In this document: positions 7,803 to 18,972 of the stretch, one piece after another | Layout of the letters: each line of letters opens with the position of its first letter | Position numbering within the stretch: the first letter of the stretch is position 1 | Assembly (NCBI GenBank): GCA_014621425.1 | Contig: JAANBB010000583.1 | Location: 1-21,465, forward strand | DNA from: Cylindrodendrum hubeiense | Lineage: Eukaryota; Ascomycota; Sordariomycetes; Hypocreales; Nectriaceae | Length of the DNA stretch: 21,465 bases | Direction: 5' to 3' | The notes under the pieces: generated by a model | The model's input: only the letters and a program-made list of their open reading frames with translations | Database searches by the model: none | Told to the model about the DNA's origin: nothing | Program-made: the position numbers and the translations under genes

Positions 7803-9584
7803 GGCGGGTGCTCGTCCCCAGGATCTCGATGAGTTGGCATGACTCCGTGTCCCCTCTTTGCGGCGCCGTTAGATGCCTCTCGACATCGACAGTGTCTCGG
7901 TGTTGTGGCGCTCAACTTTGGAGTGACACTCCAGAGCCCACTGGCAGAGTCTGCGCCTCCCCGTCGCCGTTACGTGCATAGCGAATCTAAATCCCGGCAT
8001 CAAGGACCGCTGTCGTGTGCCATTCCTCTGGTGCCCTTTGGCAGTTTTGCCATTGGTTCCCTTGCATGCGTTCCAGCGGGGATTGATGGGGCATGCGTCC
8101 CAGAGAACTCGAGATGTTGTGACGAGACCCTCAAGAATGGTTTCCTGTTCAGCCTCACACACCAGTTAGTCTCCCTGACACCTCGAGGCTGAATAGCTGA
8201 GACGAAGGCAGGACCGGCGCGCAGGTAAATGACTCGGTTGGGCATGTGAGGAGCAGGATGCCGCCGTGCAGACGCCCGGCCATGACATTCCGCAACATCA
8301 GACCACTTGGGGATGCCAAGGAGCGGACCCAAGCCGCTGAATCGTTGACCGGCGTCGTGTGGCTTGCGCTTGCATCCCGCATCTTGACCGACAGTTCCCT
8401 GTTTGAGAATTGCATCCATGGATGCTTGCTCTGCGACTACCATCGACTTTCCGGTGCTGGGGCTCGTGCTGACGAAATATTGAATTACCGTATAGAGTCG
8501 ATCATCTGGGGGGCTGCTCGAGGTTTGCCGATGGTTTAGCGATCAGCGACCGATGGTCGCATCTGAGTTTTGCCCTCGTTGTGACTTGGAGGGGCGTGCT
8601 GTTGCATTCAATCGCCTGCTTCCGCCGCATGGTGCAAGCAGAATGCCTGGTTGCAAAGGAGGATGGCTAACTAAGACAGGAAGCTGTTAGGTTGGCCGGA
8701 GGGAGGATCCCCCTTGTTGCATGGGCTGGGCAATGACAGGCAGCTACATCATCGCGATCGATTCATCTGCAAGCCCAAGATCGAGACCACTCGAAAAATG
8801 GCCTTGGTTTCATCCAATACCGACTTCGCACCGAGTCCAACGTCAGCGAACCCAGCATGAATGAGGGAGGGTGGCGTCTCTGTTTGGAGGGCTGGTCCGT
8901 CCTCGCTCGCCAGGCGCTGTGGAATTATCCAAATGAGCGCTACTGGTTATGGAGGCATCTAGAACGAGGCCATCCGGGGTTACTCTGTACTTGCGGGCTA
9001 CTCCAGCAGCCACCGATCCATGTACGTACCTTCTTCCGGAGCATCCTGGTACGTACCTGTCCGATGCAGCTGTTGATTGGAGCGAGGCGTAAAGGGGTGT
9101 GGAGGGTGTGAGTTGAGCGAGGTGGTGTGGGAGGCGCGATGTTTGGTGGTGGTGTGTTCGCGGGACGGGCAGGATCTAGCTAGTGGGCGCTGTCCTGGGA
9201 TCAGACGATCGTCTTCTCGAGGCCGCCCCACCGCAGCCAGATCCCAGGGTTCCGCCCTTTCACGACCCTGGTCCTCATAACGGCACCCTCGAATAATTGG
9301 GAAGCGTACGGCTGGTGCTGGTTCAGCGTCGGCTTCAGGCTGAATACTCCAGTACGTCGGCCGACGAGGCCCCAAGGCGACCAAATTTGCCCACAACTAG
9401 TTGGCGCCCAGCTCAGATCGGAAGTCGGAACAAGCCCCGGCAGCTCATGGAGTTCACCCAGCCAAACGATGGCGTCAAAAGGAGCTAAGTGAGTACCGTC
9501 CGGGGATCCTCACCGATCGCCTCGGGCGTAACACTCCTTGTCGGTGGACGGGATGAGACCTAGCAGGATTCGTCAGCGTCAGAG

Positions 9585-9602
9585 GCATCTGCATCTGCAT
9601 CT
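9585..9602. repeat. GCATCT triplication
   Basis: Three perfect GCATCT units lie in tandem. Confidence 0.8.
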
Positions 9603-10997
9603 CGGCGAGCGCCTCGGTATTGTTCTGAGGTAAGGACCTGATTCTGCATGTGGTGCAGGTGACCCCAGGGGTCGGGTAGGATCTGGGGGCTTAACCGGTC
9701 GGAGCGTGAGGAAGGGCGACCACGTCATAGTATCGTGACCCGATCGGCTGGCTTTGGCAGGCTTGTTGACTTGGGGGCCATGCCGGCCGGACGTTGCTTC
9801 CACACAAATCTCGGCTGCAGTCCCTGTACGATCTAGGACCGGGATCCCCCCCCTTCAAGGATCCCTAGGCAGCCTATAACGTCGAAAGGGTGTGTCAGGG
9901 GACAGCTGCGCCGAATCCACTCTGGGAAGCTCTATCACCTGATGGCTGGTCTTGAATGTAACCGTATTGTCAAAACGGTCTAGACACATGACCAAAGAAG
10001 ACAGATGGCTTGTTGATCGAGTCGGAAAAGGAGATGGCGCGCAAGGGACTCCACGCTCCCAACATATGACCGGGCGGTTGGATAGCGGCAGTTGAACGAT
10101 CAGAAAGATCGTCGGTGATGCTAAATTTCCAACCTAGCGGGCGGCGGCTATTTGAGCCAGGTTGAGTAGCTGGTTGGGATCGGTCGGAGTATGGGGTTGT
10201 TTCTCATGTTTCAGCTGGGGGTGAGATCTAAACTACGTGGACAGGCCACAAACAGCTCACGGTTGTGATGAGCAGCTGCCCGATAGGGGCCATAGGTTTG
10301 GTGGCGCCTGCAAAGTAGGGTGTCGGGAACCGTCCAGGAAAGGCTCTGTGGGTGGTGTTTGGCCTTCAACCGTCCCTCAGCAAAAACGGTTGGTGGATGG
10401 ACAAGTAACATGTGCCTTTGGGCATAGATGGACGATGCCCATCCATCCGTCAGTCAATCATGGGCGAGGACCAGCGAAGGCGCAAGATCTGACGGCGTCA
10501 TCGCCCAAGTGTCGTTTTCGGCTCGCTGCATTGCCCGGACCGTTGAGAGTTGACAGACTGCAGGGGAGATCTGATACATTAGGGTGGGCAGCTGGGATGC
10601 GAAAATAGTAAGGATGTGCAGTCTAACACTTGCTCTGTCAGATCTCGCAGCGGGACCCCGGAGCCGCTGAGAAATTGGTGAATCTCGCTTCGAAATCCCT
10701 TGGACTGTCATGGTATAAATGTGAGAAAGATTGGGACGGATGCACTGCCGAAATGTACGAGGAGTTTGTCGTTGGTTAGGTCATCTGCATGATCCATCAC
10801 ATGGTGAGGTGCCCTCGAATCCGAGGTGGTTTCCCCATTCAAGTTCGGGAGAGAGGCTCCCAACGTCAACCCTCCGAAGATTGCATGGACCACGGGATGA
10901 GGGTAATACGGGGGTGACTTGGGATATGATGATGCTCTTGTGCCAATACAGCCAAACGCGTCTGCCTACACCTGGCTAGTCCATTTGGCCATGTTTA

Positions 10998-11020
10998 GGA
11001 GGCTGAGGAGGCTGAGGAGG
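10998..11020. repeat. GGAGGCTGA microrepeat
   Basis: Two full 9-nt units and a partial third (GGAGG) lie in tandem. Confidence 0.8.
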
Positions 11021-11854
11021 GGGTTAATTGAGAGGCCAAGGTTCCGACCAGGATGTGGAAGACGACGGTGTTGGGGGCAGGCCCTTGGTCAGAGCATCTG
11101 GGAGAGGACTGCCCGAGCCGGAGGGATTGGCAGCCGTCGCAACCCGGCGTAAGCGTTTATTGACGCAGCCGATTTGCGAAAGATGATCGAAGGAGTTGAC
11201 GACCAGGGTTCCTAGGATGATTGGAATTGCAACTGACGAGTCGGGGGTTCTAGACGATTGCATGAGATCGGTCCGGATGGATCAGAAAACCGACTTTTTT
11301 CAGAGCTGGCCCCGAATTCCCCACTCTGTCACTTCCGATCCTGGTGTGTCCGCTGACGGTGGCTCTGGTCAAAGGCCAACCCAGAGTCGGATATCGCGCA
11401 AATCTATTGGAATTCTACACCGTTGTGGGTCTGGGATGGTGTTGCCGTGGGCGAGGTGAGCCGGCCAGCACCTGGTGTGGTGGTAAAGGTGTGGACTGCG
11501 CTGTCGGGCGTTCATGATGGAACGGTGGCGGGGCCCCGGATTGAGAGGGTTGGAGGAGGCAGAAGATGGTGTGTTCACGTCGTCTTTCTCGCTGGAAGCC
11601 TCGCTGTGCGTCCCCAACAGACGGAGGGTGATGGCGACCGGGGGTCATCTAGATGGTACGGACTCGGAGGGCTGCAATCGTCGATGGATCGATGCCGAGC
11701 TTTGAGCGAGGAGGCGCAGTCAACACCACGAGCGTGGGACCTCGAGATGTGGGTGAGTGAGGCGGTCAGGGATGATGGATTGCATGGTACTCTGCAATAA
11801 TGGCAATGGCATCGTATCCGCATCCGCATCTACAACCTTGGCTGTGACCGCTAC

Positions 11855-11872
11855 CGTGGCCGTGGCCGTGGC
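11855..11872. repeat. CGTGGC triplication
   Basis: Three perfect CGTGGC units lie in tandem. On the minus strand they read as a GHGHG peptide inside an otherwise unsupported frame. Confidence 0.8.
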
Positions 11873-12210
11873 CGAGGTTAGGGAGACAGGAGGCATGGGT
11901 CGAGAAAGGTGGAAGATGGACCGTTGAATCCATGATGCCTAACCCAAGCATCGTGGGTAGCCTGCCTCCTCCGCCTTGCATGCCCTGCCGCCGCCTTTTG
12001 CCCTCGCCTTGCCCCTGTCGCGAGCCCTGGCGCACCGTCGGCGATGCCCTGGCCTTGCTGGTGCGAAACTGAGCGTTGACACTGGTTCGGTTTGGGCCTG
12101 GCGTGACTAACGGGGAAGTGGAAACGGACGAAGGCTCCGCTCCCCGTCCGAAAACGGCTCATGGAACTTAGTGGATCTAGCTCGTGGCCCGTTCACTACT
12201 TTGACAGCTC

Positions 12211-12237
12211 GGTCGCGGTTTTGGGTCGCGGTTTTGG
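12211..12237. repeat. GGTCGCGGTTTTG direct repeat, 2 copies
   Basis: Two perfect 13-nt units lie at 12211-12223 and 12224-12236, less than 40 nt before the TACCTA-type tract. Confidence 0.85.
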
Positions 12238-12274
12238 CCCACGGCATCACGCTGACTGGAGTTGGCTTGACTTT

Positions 12275-12303
12275 ACCTAACCTACCTACCTAAGGTACCT
12301 AGG
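12275..12303. repeat. ACCTAACCTACC tract with palindromic end
   Basis: ACCTAACCT (12275-12283) is the complement of the AGGTTAGGT motif at 134 and 2385. It runs into CTACCTAAGGTACCTAGG, whose centre AGGTACCT (12293-12300) is a perfect palindrome. Confidence 0.85.
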
Positions 12304-13002
12304 CAGGCATGTCCTCGCAGACACTTAGTGACTTCCTAGCCCGGAAAGCATTGGCGCCCAGCGCCCGCATGTCCCATGGCAATTGAGCCTCGCACGCGGC
12401 ACGTACAAGAAAGAGCCCCGGGCTGGGGCCAGGGCATGAGACAGGTTACGATGCTCCGTCAAACAGGACAGGACGGGACATGATCAGTTGGGAGAGCAGA
12501 TAATTGGGCCGATCGCTATCAACGCAAGACCAGGGACTCCATCATTCATTACCCGTGCGCCTCCAAGCAGCCGCCTGTTGCCCATTCTTGGTCGGGTATT
12601 TGGCCGGTCCAGGGCAGGCAGAAGACAGACGGTCAGTCACTTTCGTGGCCTCCCGGGGCCTTCCCTGGGCACCACCACGCCTTTCCCAGCTTCCCACGCT
12701 TCTCACCGGGTCCCCCAGAACCCCGCGAGGCCGCCGGGATGGCTGTCCGAAACGGGTATGGGGATCGGGGGTTGGTGGGATTCGAGATGCAGTTCGTCCG
12801 CCGCCCTGCATCCTGAGCCCACCACGTGTGGTCCCGGTGGAGGGCCCTCCCTACCTGCTCGCCTTGGGTTTAGGGGGCCGGTGCCGGTAGAGTTAGTTTC
12901 GTGGAGAATCCCGATGGGGTGCCCATGGCTTTGGGATACTACCACGGCACCACTCAAGCACCACTCCATCACCACTCAACCGAAACCAGCTCGACCCAGG
13001 CC

Positions 13003-13062
13003 AGAGGGAGAGGGGGAGGGTCCGAAGGGGGGCACAGGAGAAAAAAGAAAGAAAAAGGAAAA
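13003..13062 (-). other. Purine tract (polypyrimidine on minus strand)
   Basis: Nearly all bases are A or G on the plus strand, G-rich first and then A-rich, with short breaks. CT-rich tracts often precede fungal transcription starts, so this could mark a leftward promoter. No leftward gene is visible, so the role is unproven. Confidence 0.35.
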
Positions 13063-13400
13063 CCTTGATCCACGTCGCCGGCAAAGCCTGAAGAGGAAAC
13101 GTCAGCAAGCAGCAAACTGCAGCACGGTGACGTACCGCCGTTGCTCGATCCGGGGTGAGGGAAAATTCTCCAGTAAAACCGTTCGATCAAGTTTCTTTTG
13201 ATGGTCTGAGGCTCTCCGCTCGGCTCGGCCTGTTGCGGACGGCAGTGCAGAACTGCTGGTGGTAGTGCTCCGACTCCGATGCGAATAGCCGGAAAGCCGT
13301 CCTCCGGCCCCGGCCTAGCACGATCGAGGTGATGTGCCAGCACGCGACAGACGCTGCACGGAGTACGTACTATGTTAGAGACGGGATACCCCAGATGACA

Positions 13401-13409
13401 ACCTAACCT
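13401..13409. repeat. ACCTAACCT motif copy
   Basis: This is an exact 9-mer copy of the motif also found at 12275-12283 and, as its complement, at 134-142 and 2385-2393. Confidence 0.8.
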
Positions 13410-13438
13410 ACGGCAAGTTGGCCGCCATATCCCGTGCC

Positions 13439-13472
13439 GTGCTGCTGTGCTGCTGTGCTGTGCTATGCTGCA
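13439..13472. repeat. GCTGTGCTGCT microsatellite
   Basis: Mixed GTGCT and GCT units form a tract of about 34 nt. It resembles the complement of the GCACA array at 16061-16125 (GTGCT against AGCAC). Confidence 0.8.
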
Positions 13473-14315
13473 TGCCATTTGCTACTGTGGTGCCGGTGGT
13501 GGTGTAACAGCATCGACGTTGCTAGAGAGCATGCATTGGGACGAACAAAGCGCGCGCGTGGATAAAATTAGCAGCAGATCGAGCGTGTGTGATGGGGAAG
13601 GCAGACAGACGTGTCTCCCGTGTCTCGACGTCGTGGCGACTAAAATGCATCGAGTGACCAGCCATGTGCGTTAACGCACACCTCAATCGTAGCTGGCGCT
13701 GGTCCAGCTGCAACCCAGCGAGGCTGGGCTATGACATGTCCTGTCTTGTCCAACCCGACGCAATTCCCATTCTGGGACGGCCTGTGGCGGAAAAGAAGCA
13801 CCCTCTTCTCTTCATGGAGGTGGGCGAGTGCAAAGCATACGTCGAGACAATTGGGGCCACAGGGTAAAACATGTTGTCAACTAGGGTTGTAGAGAAAGTA
13901 ACCAGACGCCATGGTTGCTGAGTTGGCTGTGTCACCACCGCCACAGAGCCCATCAGCCAACTCTCCCGTCAAGGCTCCTCGCATATCCCATCACACACAC
14001 ACGCGCACCGGACTCACAGACACCCTTCGCGCCCCTCCTGCCGCCGACCTCCGCCTCATGGGTCTATTGCTGCGGGCCTGTGGCCCGTAACCCTCCGGCG
14101 TCGTCCCGGCGGTCCCCTGGTGTTCCTTGGATGCTACAGTCCGCTCGGAGTCCAGACAAAGCCCCGGGCATTCCACATGACATCGGGCTGCTGAGCAGAC
14201 GAGCGGCTGTTTACGATCCCCCCCTTCCTAGCGTGGCGGCGCAACAATGCCCGAGTGGTGAGTTGGTCTGACCAGCGCCTGTCTCTCGGGTGTTAGTGGC
14301 TGCGGCGGCGACGGT

Positions 14316-14351
14316 GGTGGTCGTGGTGGTCGTGGTGGTCATGGTGGTCAT
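14316..14351. repeat. GGTGGTCRT minisatellite, 4 copies
   Basis: Two GGTGGTCGT units (14316-14333) are followed by two GGTGGTCAT units (14334-14351), in perfect 9-nt register. No open frame that I can support contains it. Confidence 0.9.
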
Positions 14352-16060
14352 GATTGCTGCCTACTATGTATGTGTCTGGTGTTACTGTGGCCCTCAGCAG
14401 CAGCAGGCCGGGCGTTGCCGGGCCTTGTGACACGCGCATTCCTCACTTGCTGCTGCAACGCTGCAAATGCAGCAAAATCTAGGTCCCAAGAGCCATCGAG
14501 GCGCCGAGCAGCCATCTCGCTGCCCTACCTGGCCTACCTACCGACCACAGCCTCCGCGAGTAAGTTGCACGAGGCGATCGACATCAGACCACCTCGCAAG
14601 CCCCCGTTGCAGGGAAGCATGGTCTAGTCTCCCAGCGCCTGCATGTTCCAGGACTGCATCTGTGGGAGAACCCAGGCTGTCCAAATCGGCTGCCCCACCA
14701 CTACGAGAGACAGCGGCCATCTCCATCCCGGAGAGGTACTATCGACGCTGTACCGGCAAGCACTCACACTCCCTGTCGCTCTGACAGCTTCGGGTGTGCC
14801 CCTACGCGCCGCGCACGCACGAAAGCACACTGTGGCCGGCAGGGAAGCGCCCCAGTGGTCTGTGTTTGGGCCTCCAACCGTGCACCGCCGCATCGTGGAG
14901 ATCTCAGAATCTCGTCCGCCACAACGCTCGGCCTGCTGGGAAGACCCCTTCGGACCTGTGATGAGATCGGGACACTGTCGAAATTGGGCTTTTTTTCTTG
15001 GGGGTGCAATCGAAGATGGACCGTGTGTTGACGCCATCTCGTGGAGAATCTCATTACCGATTGATCGCTTCTATAGGGGTTTTGGTGACAAACGGCTGGG
15101 TGCCTGTTCGTTGCTGTTTGTCTCAATCCCCGCTTTCAAGACGGCCTCTCCGTAGAGGACTGTGCATCGTAGTGCACATACTATTATGTAGGCATGCACT
15201 CCGTACGCACCGTCTTGTCGCTGGGGCTGCTACAAGGCATGGGGGTCAAAGTAAGGGAGCATTCGCGGCAATGCAGCCTCGATGGACGACAGGTCGTCAC
15301 ACAGACGCAATCTTAAGGTACATGGAGTGCTGCTGACACGCAGTACCCAGCATGCGTCCTAGACATACAGTAGTTTGCCTGGACTTTGGATGAGCTCCTG
15401 ACTCGCCCGTTTAGCATGTCGAGCTCCGGGGACCCATCCATCTCCACGACTTGAGAGGAAGCTGGGTGCCATCGAAACCGACTGTCCCAGACATGGGGCC
15501 CGCCCGCGACCCAGCGCTTGGGAGACTGCCCGTCATCACATTTTTCATTCCCCATCAATGAGTCGACTTACCGCAACAAGACATCATTTGCGCATTGTCA
15601 TGGGCGAGAGTGTCCGCACCTCAACCCCAAGACCCTGCTCGCCCCCTGCCTATTCCCGAGAGTCACATCCCTGACCCGATTTCGCCCAGGGGGTCGTCCA
15701 GAAGCAACGTCAATGGCGTGGTTGCTGCTGCCGTCGGCCAAATGCGACTTGACTGCCGAGGCATATCGAGTGAGGATGTGATCTGTCTTACTGCGTCCAA
15801 TGCGTCTATCTGGGGAGCAGGAATGATAATCTGGACATATGACGGCTATGCACGAAATAGGATCAGACCTAGATAGCAAAATGTGAGTGAGGACGTGTCG
15901 GGATGACACCTGGAGTGCCTGGGTGTGGTCCGACGGAAACGGGAGAGACCCGTCGACCCGTCAAGAGAAGGGAGGGGGGGTGCGGGCCGGGGCAAAAGCC
16001 GTTGATGACAGCTGCTGCTAAGTACGTAGGGACGGCATCGCACAACGAGCGCGTAGTACG
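14352..16060. other. Gene-poor GC-rich interval, part 4
   Basis: No gene is supported. The longest frame is 170 codons (14643-15155, plus), overlapped by a 137-codon minus frame. The 3' part of a 93-codon plus frame (15595-15876) has a balanced composition, but its only start is TTG and it matches no family that I know. Confidence 0.55.
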
Positions 16061-16125
16061 GCACAGCACAGCACAGCACAGCACAGCACAGCACAGCACA
16101 GCACAGCACAACACAGCACAACACA
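16061..16125 (+). repeat. GCACA pentanucleotide microsatellite
   Basis: Ten perfect GCACA units (16061-16110) are followed by ACACA, GCACA and ACACA (16111-16125). The unit is five bases, so three frames on each strand give the same five-residue repeat family. This explains the STAQH and VLCCA peptides on opposite strands. Confidence 0.97.
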
Positions 16126-18487
16126 AAGCACATGGAAGTACAATGCAGCTGAAGCCCAGCTCACGGCATGGGACACCAAAGGACTGCCGCAGGGCCGTCC
16201 ATCGTCCATCATCCGGTGGCTCGGCCGGGTGCGTCATGACACCAAGCCGAGTATTTCTCGTATTAGCTGAGGTTGGATCAAAGTCGTGCGGCCGCGTGAA
16301 GTCCCAGGCCCAGCCGGCAGCTGTTTCATGCCTGCCGAGCGATTCTGGGGCTTCCTTGCCTGCAGCCGTGGACTCTTTTCCTTCTGCTGCCCTCGCAGCA
16401 AGCAGTAGTCAGGCAGGGTCCGGAGCGGTAGAGCAAGCATTACATGCAGTAACATCGCGGCCATTGGCACCGGATCGTGAGTGGGTCCCCCGTTGGAGAC
16501 TCGCTCGGGGATGGTCCGGATGGACTTGGGCGAGAAAAACGTATGACCCGGGTTTTCGCAGAGTGCACACATGACTGACAGATGGCCACATCCGAAGGGG
16601 GGGGCCTTATGGGGCAATGTCTATTGCCGGTTTTTCGACGCGGACCGGAGAAGGAAAAAGTAACGACGGATCTGGGTTTGCATAGCTCATGGCCCGTTGA
16701 ACAGGCATTCTCGGGGAGAGCCTCACCACTGGCGGAGCATCAACTAACAGCTCCAAGGCGGAGACGAGAAGGATCTGAAAAGCTGTGGTCAACGGGCATC
16801 GCCTCCCGCTAGCCGCAACCGAGGCCAGCTGTTGGGCAGTGGGGAACACAAGGAGCCCAATAAAGCTGGAAGGGAGGCCTTGTCACAGGTGAGAGGTGAT
16901 CGGTTTGGCCGCAGCATTACGTCCAATGTATCGGGGGGCTCGGGTGGGAACGCGATGCTCCCATAGCACAAGCACAAGATTTGAGCTGGCAGAATTCTCC
17001 GAGTCGTGCCATGGTATCATGAGCGACATGACTTTAACCGTGCAAGACCTCAGGCATCAGTACAGAGCTGCGTCGTGGCCCGATCTTGGAAGTCTAACGT
17101 GCTGCGTTCGTGTCTTCAGAATCATCTACATAGTTGTTGGAGTTAGTTAGGTTTGGGCAAAACTCATAAGCACGAAATGATGAATGGTCAGGTTAGGGAC
17201 CGAGCCACGACCGTGAGCGCGGGATCTGGAAAGATTTAGCGGATCCCCAAGGAGCAGCTAGCGGCCAACCACTGTCCTGTCATTTTTAACCCGTCCCACG
17301 ACCGTCCAACAGCCGTCTAACCGTCTACTTGTAGCAACCTTCGACAGGCCCTGCAGGGACGTGACCGCCTGCTGAGCGGCAGATCGAGGCTAATTAGCTG
17401 TGGAGGCGCCCGGTTGGTCCCTCCCAAAGTCGCACGCACACGGACCCATAGCGCACACACTAAGCAACAGTACGTGGTACATTGAGACTTGCATTGCTGT
17501 TAGAGAGGCGATGCTCTGAAGGCTGTGCGGGGAGAGTACTAGGAGATGGAGAAACGGAGTTTCTGCCGCTCTTGTGGGAGGCCCGCACGGTTGTCCACGC
17601 GAAGAGAGACAGTAGGAGATGGAGTACCGTTGTACTGGTGAGAAGCAGACCGAGGTCGCATGGCGTTGTTGCAGTGAGCGATGGACCGACTAGGGCAGGG
17701 CCACGGCTAGCCTCGACCCCAACAAAGCGCATCCAGTTCCCAGGCGATTGGAAACTGGTCGTGAATGACGCGGAAGGACGGCAGCGGACTCGCTAGCAGG
17801 GAACCCTTGCCTTCCGAGCAGCATCGTCTCCCATCCCCATGGCACATGGCTTGTCCCAAACGACAGGACCCTAGGGAGATGAGATTCCAAACCCTCTGGA
17901 CTGGCGAGTAGCAACAGGGAACATCGGGGTTTCTGTGGACGATTCTCGGTCCGACGTGCTGCGTAATCTTGCCGCTCCTCTGGAGATGCGATGGCAGGCC
18001 AGCGCGTTTTGGTCTGTAGCATGACGTTTGAGAGTGACCATGACGGGCGGGGAGATGCTACTACACCCTTTGGGAGGCATATATTCGATGGTTCGGCTAG
18101 GCGAGGGGGCTAGTCCTGGGCTCACATGCGAAGTCGGTGCTTCGTAGCACAGATTTCCAACGAAGGCAAAGTCTGCTGGTTAGTACGTTACTAGCGGAGT
18201 CAGTGTGGCCTTACGGGAGATGCCGTCAAGGGTTTGTCGCGGGCTATTACATTCTGGAAGCCGCCCAGTGGGATGGTTTTGAGGGCGGAGATTGGTACGG
18301 GCGATGGCGCCGGGGTTATCCTTGGAGCACCACGATGTGATGGCTCACTTTTCTGGAGGCCCCCTGAACTGAGGCTGCGGTTTACTGTTTCTGCCTCCTA
18401 TTTCGCTACAGCGCGAACGGAGCATTGGTTGCTTCGCGAGGACGATGTGGGAGTGGAGCAGAGCGTTTTTGCCGTTGGACGGGTACT
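16126..18487. other. Gene-poor GC-rich interval, part 5
   Basis: No gene is supported. The 223-codon plus frame at 15903-16574 is carried through the GCACA array and is otherwise unremarkable. Other frames are 127 codons or fewer. AGGTTAGGG near 17191 is a near-match to the recurrent AGGTTAGGT motif. Confidence 0.55.
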
Positions 18488-18961
18488 ATGTACATGAATG
18501 CGGGAGTGACAGAAGACGGACTGACAAGGTTGGTGCTCAGTCTCGAGGAAGCCTGGGAGGGGTGTTATGTGGGATGGGTGCATGAGCATCAGGTGCTTGT
18601 CGGGATGTTTTATGTCCAGAGGGGAAGGTCGGAGGAAGTCATCACCAGATCGTCGTGCACCACCACGAGTTCAACCACGACCCGGCTCACCACCAACCAT
18701 TGTCTCCCATCGACGACAAGGTTCGAGATGGTCGGCCTGTGGCAAGGTGTGCATTGCATCTCATCTCGGCAGCCCATCTACGATCGAAGGCGCTGGAAAG
18801 AGGCGGCGGCGTTGGCGACGGCGAGGATAATCATGGCCGATGATGATGATATGATCGCGATGCTCATCCACACACAAGCTAGTAATGACACGCACAAAAG
18901 CGCCCTTGATGAACGGCCATGGTACATACGAGTCGTCGGTAGCTGGCGGAGAATTCCGTAA
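18488..18961 (+). other. Open frame of 157 codons, doubtful
   Basis: This frame runs from ATG 18488 to TAA 18959-18961. Its composition is less R/P/S-biased than other frames here (LTRLVLSLEEAWEGCYVGW, then a T/S-rich middle, then IIMADDDDMIAMLIHTQ). By hand count about 104 of 157 codons end in G or C. There is no recognised domain, and a second frame inside it (18655-18843) looks equally plausible. It may be a lineage-specific gene or chance. Confidence 0.15.
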
Positions 18962-18972
18962 CCACTGCGCCA
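18959..18972 (-). other. tRNA A-box-like 14-mer
   Basis: On the minus strand the sequence is TGGCGCAGTGGTTA, a perfect match to the A-box consensus TRGYNNARNNG plus the usual D-loop GTTA. No good B-box follows; the nearest candidate, GTTCATCAAGG, is weak. No acceptor stem pairs, so this is not a tRNA gene. A decayed tRNA-derived element is possible. Confidence 0.3.

Larger units (their letters stand above)
7056..10210. other. Gene-poor GC-rich interval, part 1
   Basis: No gene is supported on either strand. The longest open frames are 147 codons (8000-8443, minus), 132 (8998-9396, minus) and 126 (7186-7566, plus). Their composition is R/P/S/G/C/W-rich and they overlap other open frames. No tRNA B-box with a matching acceptor stem was found. 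Short tandem repeats are listed separately. GTACGTACCT occurs twice, near 9020 and 9050. Confidence 0.6.
10211..12210. other. Gene-poor GC-rich interval, part 2
   Basis: No gene is supported. The longest open frames are 125 codons (11423-11800, plus) and 123 codons (10237-10608, plus), with no recognisable domains. Two short tandem repeats (10998-11020 and 11855-11872) are listed separately. Confidence 0.6.
12304..14315. other. Gene-poor GC-rich interval, part 3
   Basis: The longest open frame is 237 codons (12488-13201, plus), but it is P/S/R/G-rich, overlaps open frames on the other strand and runs through a purine tract that cannot contain many stops. A minus frame of 169 codons overlaps it. 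No domain is recognised in either. Confidence 0.55.

Noticed and set aside
12488..13201. 237-codon plus-strand frame
   Set aside because: It is P/S/R/G-rich, overlaps long minus frames and relies on a purine tract near its end. There is no domain or codon-bias support.
6338..13370. Recurrent ACGTAC/GTACGTAC palindromes
   Set aside because: A 6-mer is expected about five times per strand-independent 21 kb. The number seen is not clearly above that.
15869..16574. Overlapping long frames on both strands near 16 kb
   Set aside because: They are held open by the GCACA microsatellite, which lacks stops in these frames.
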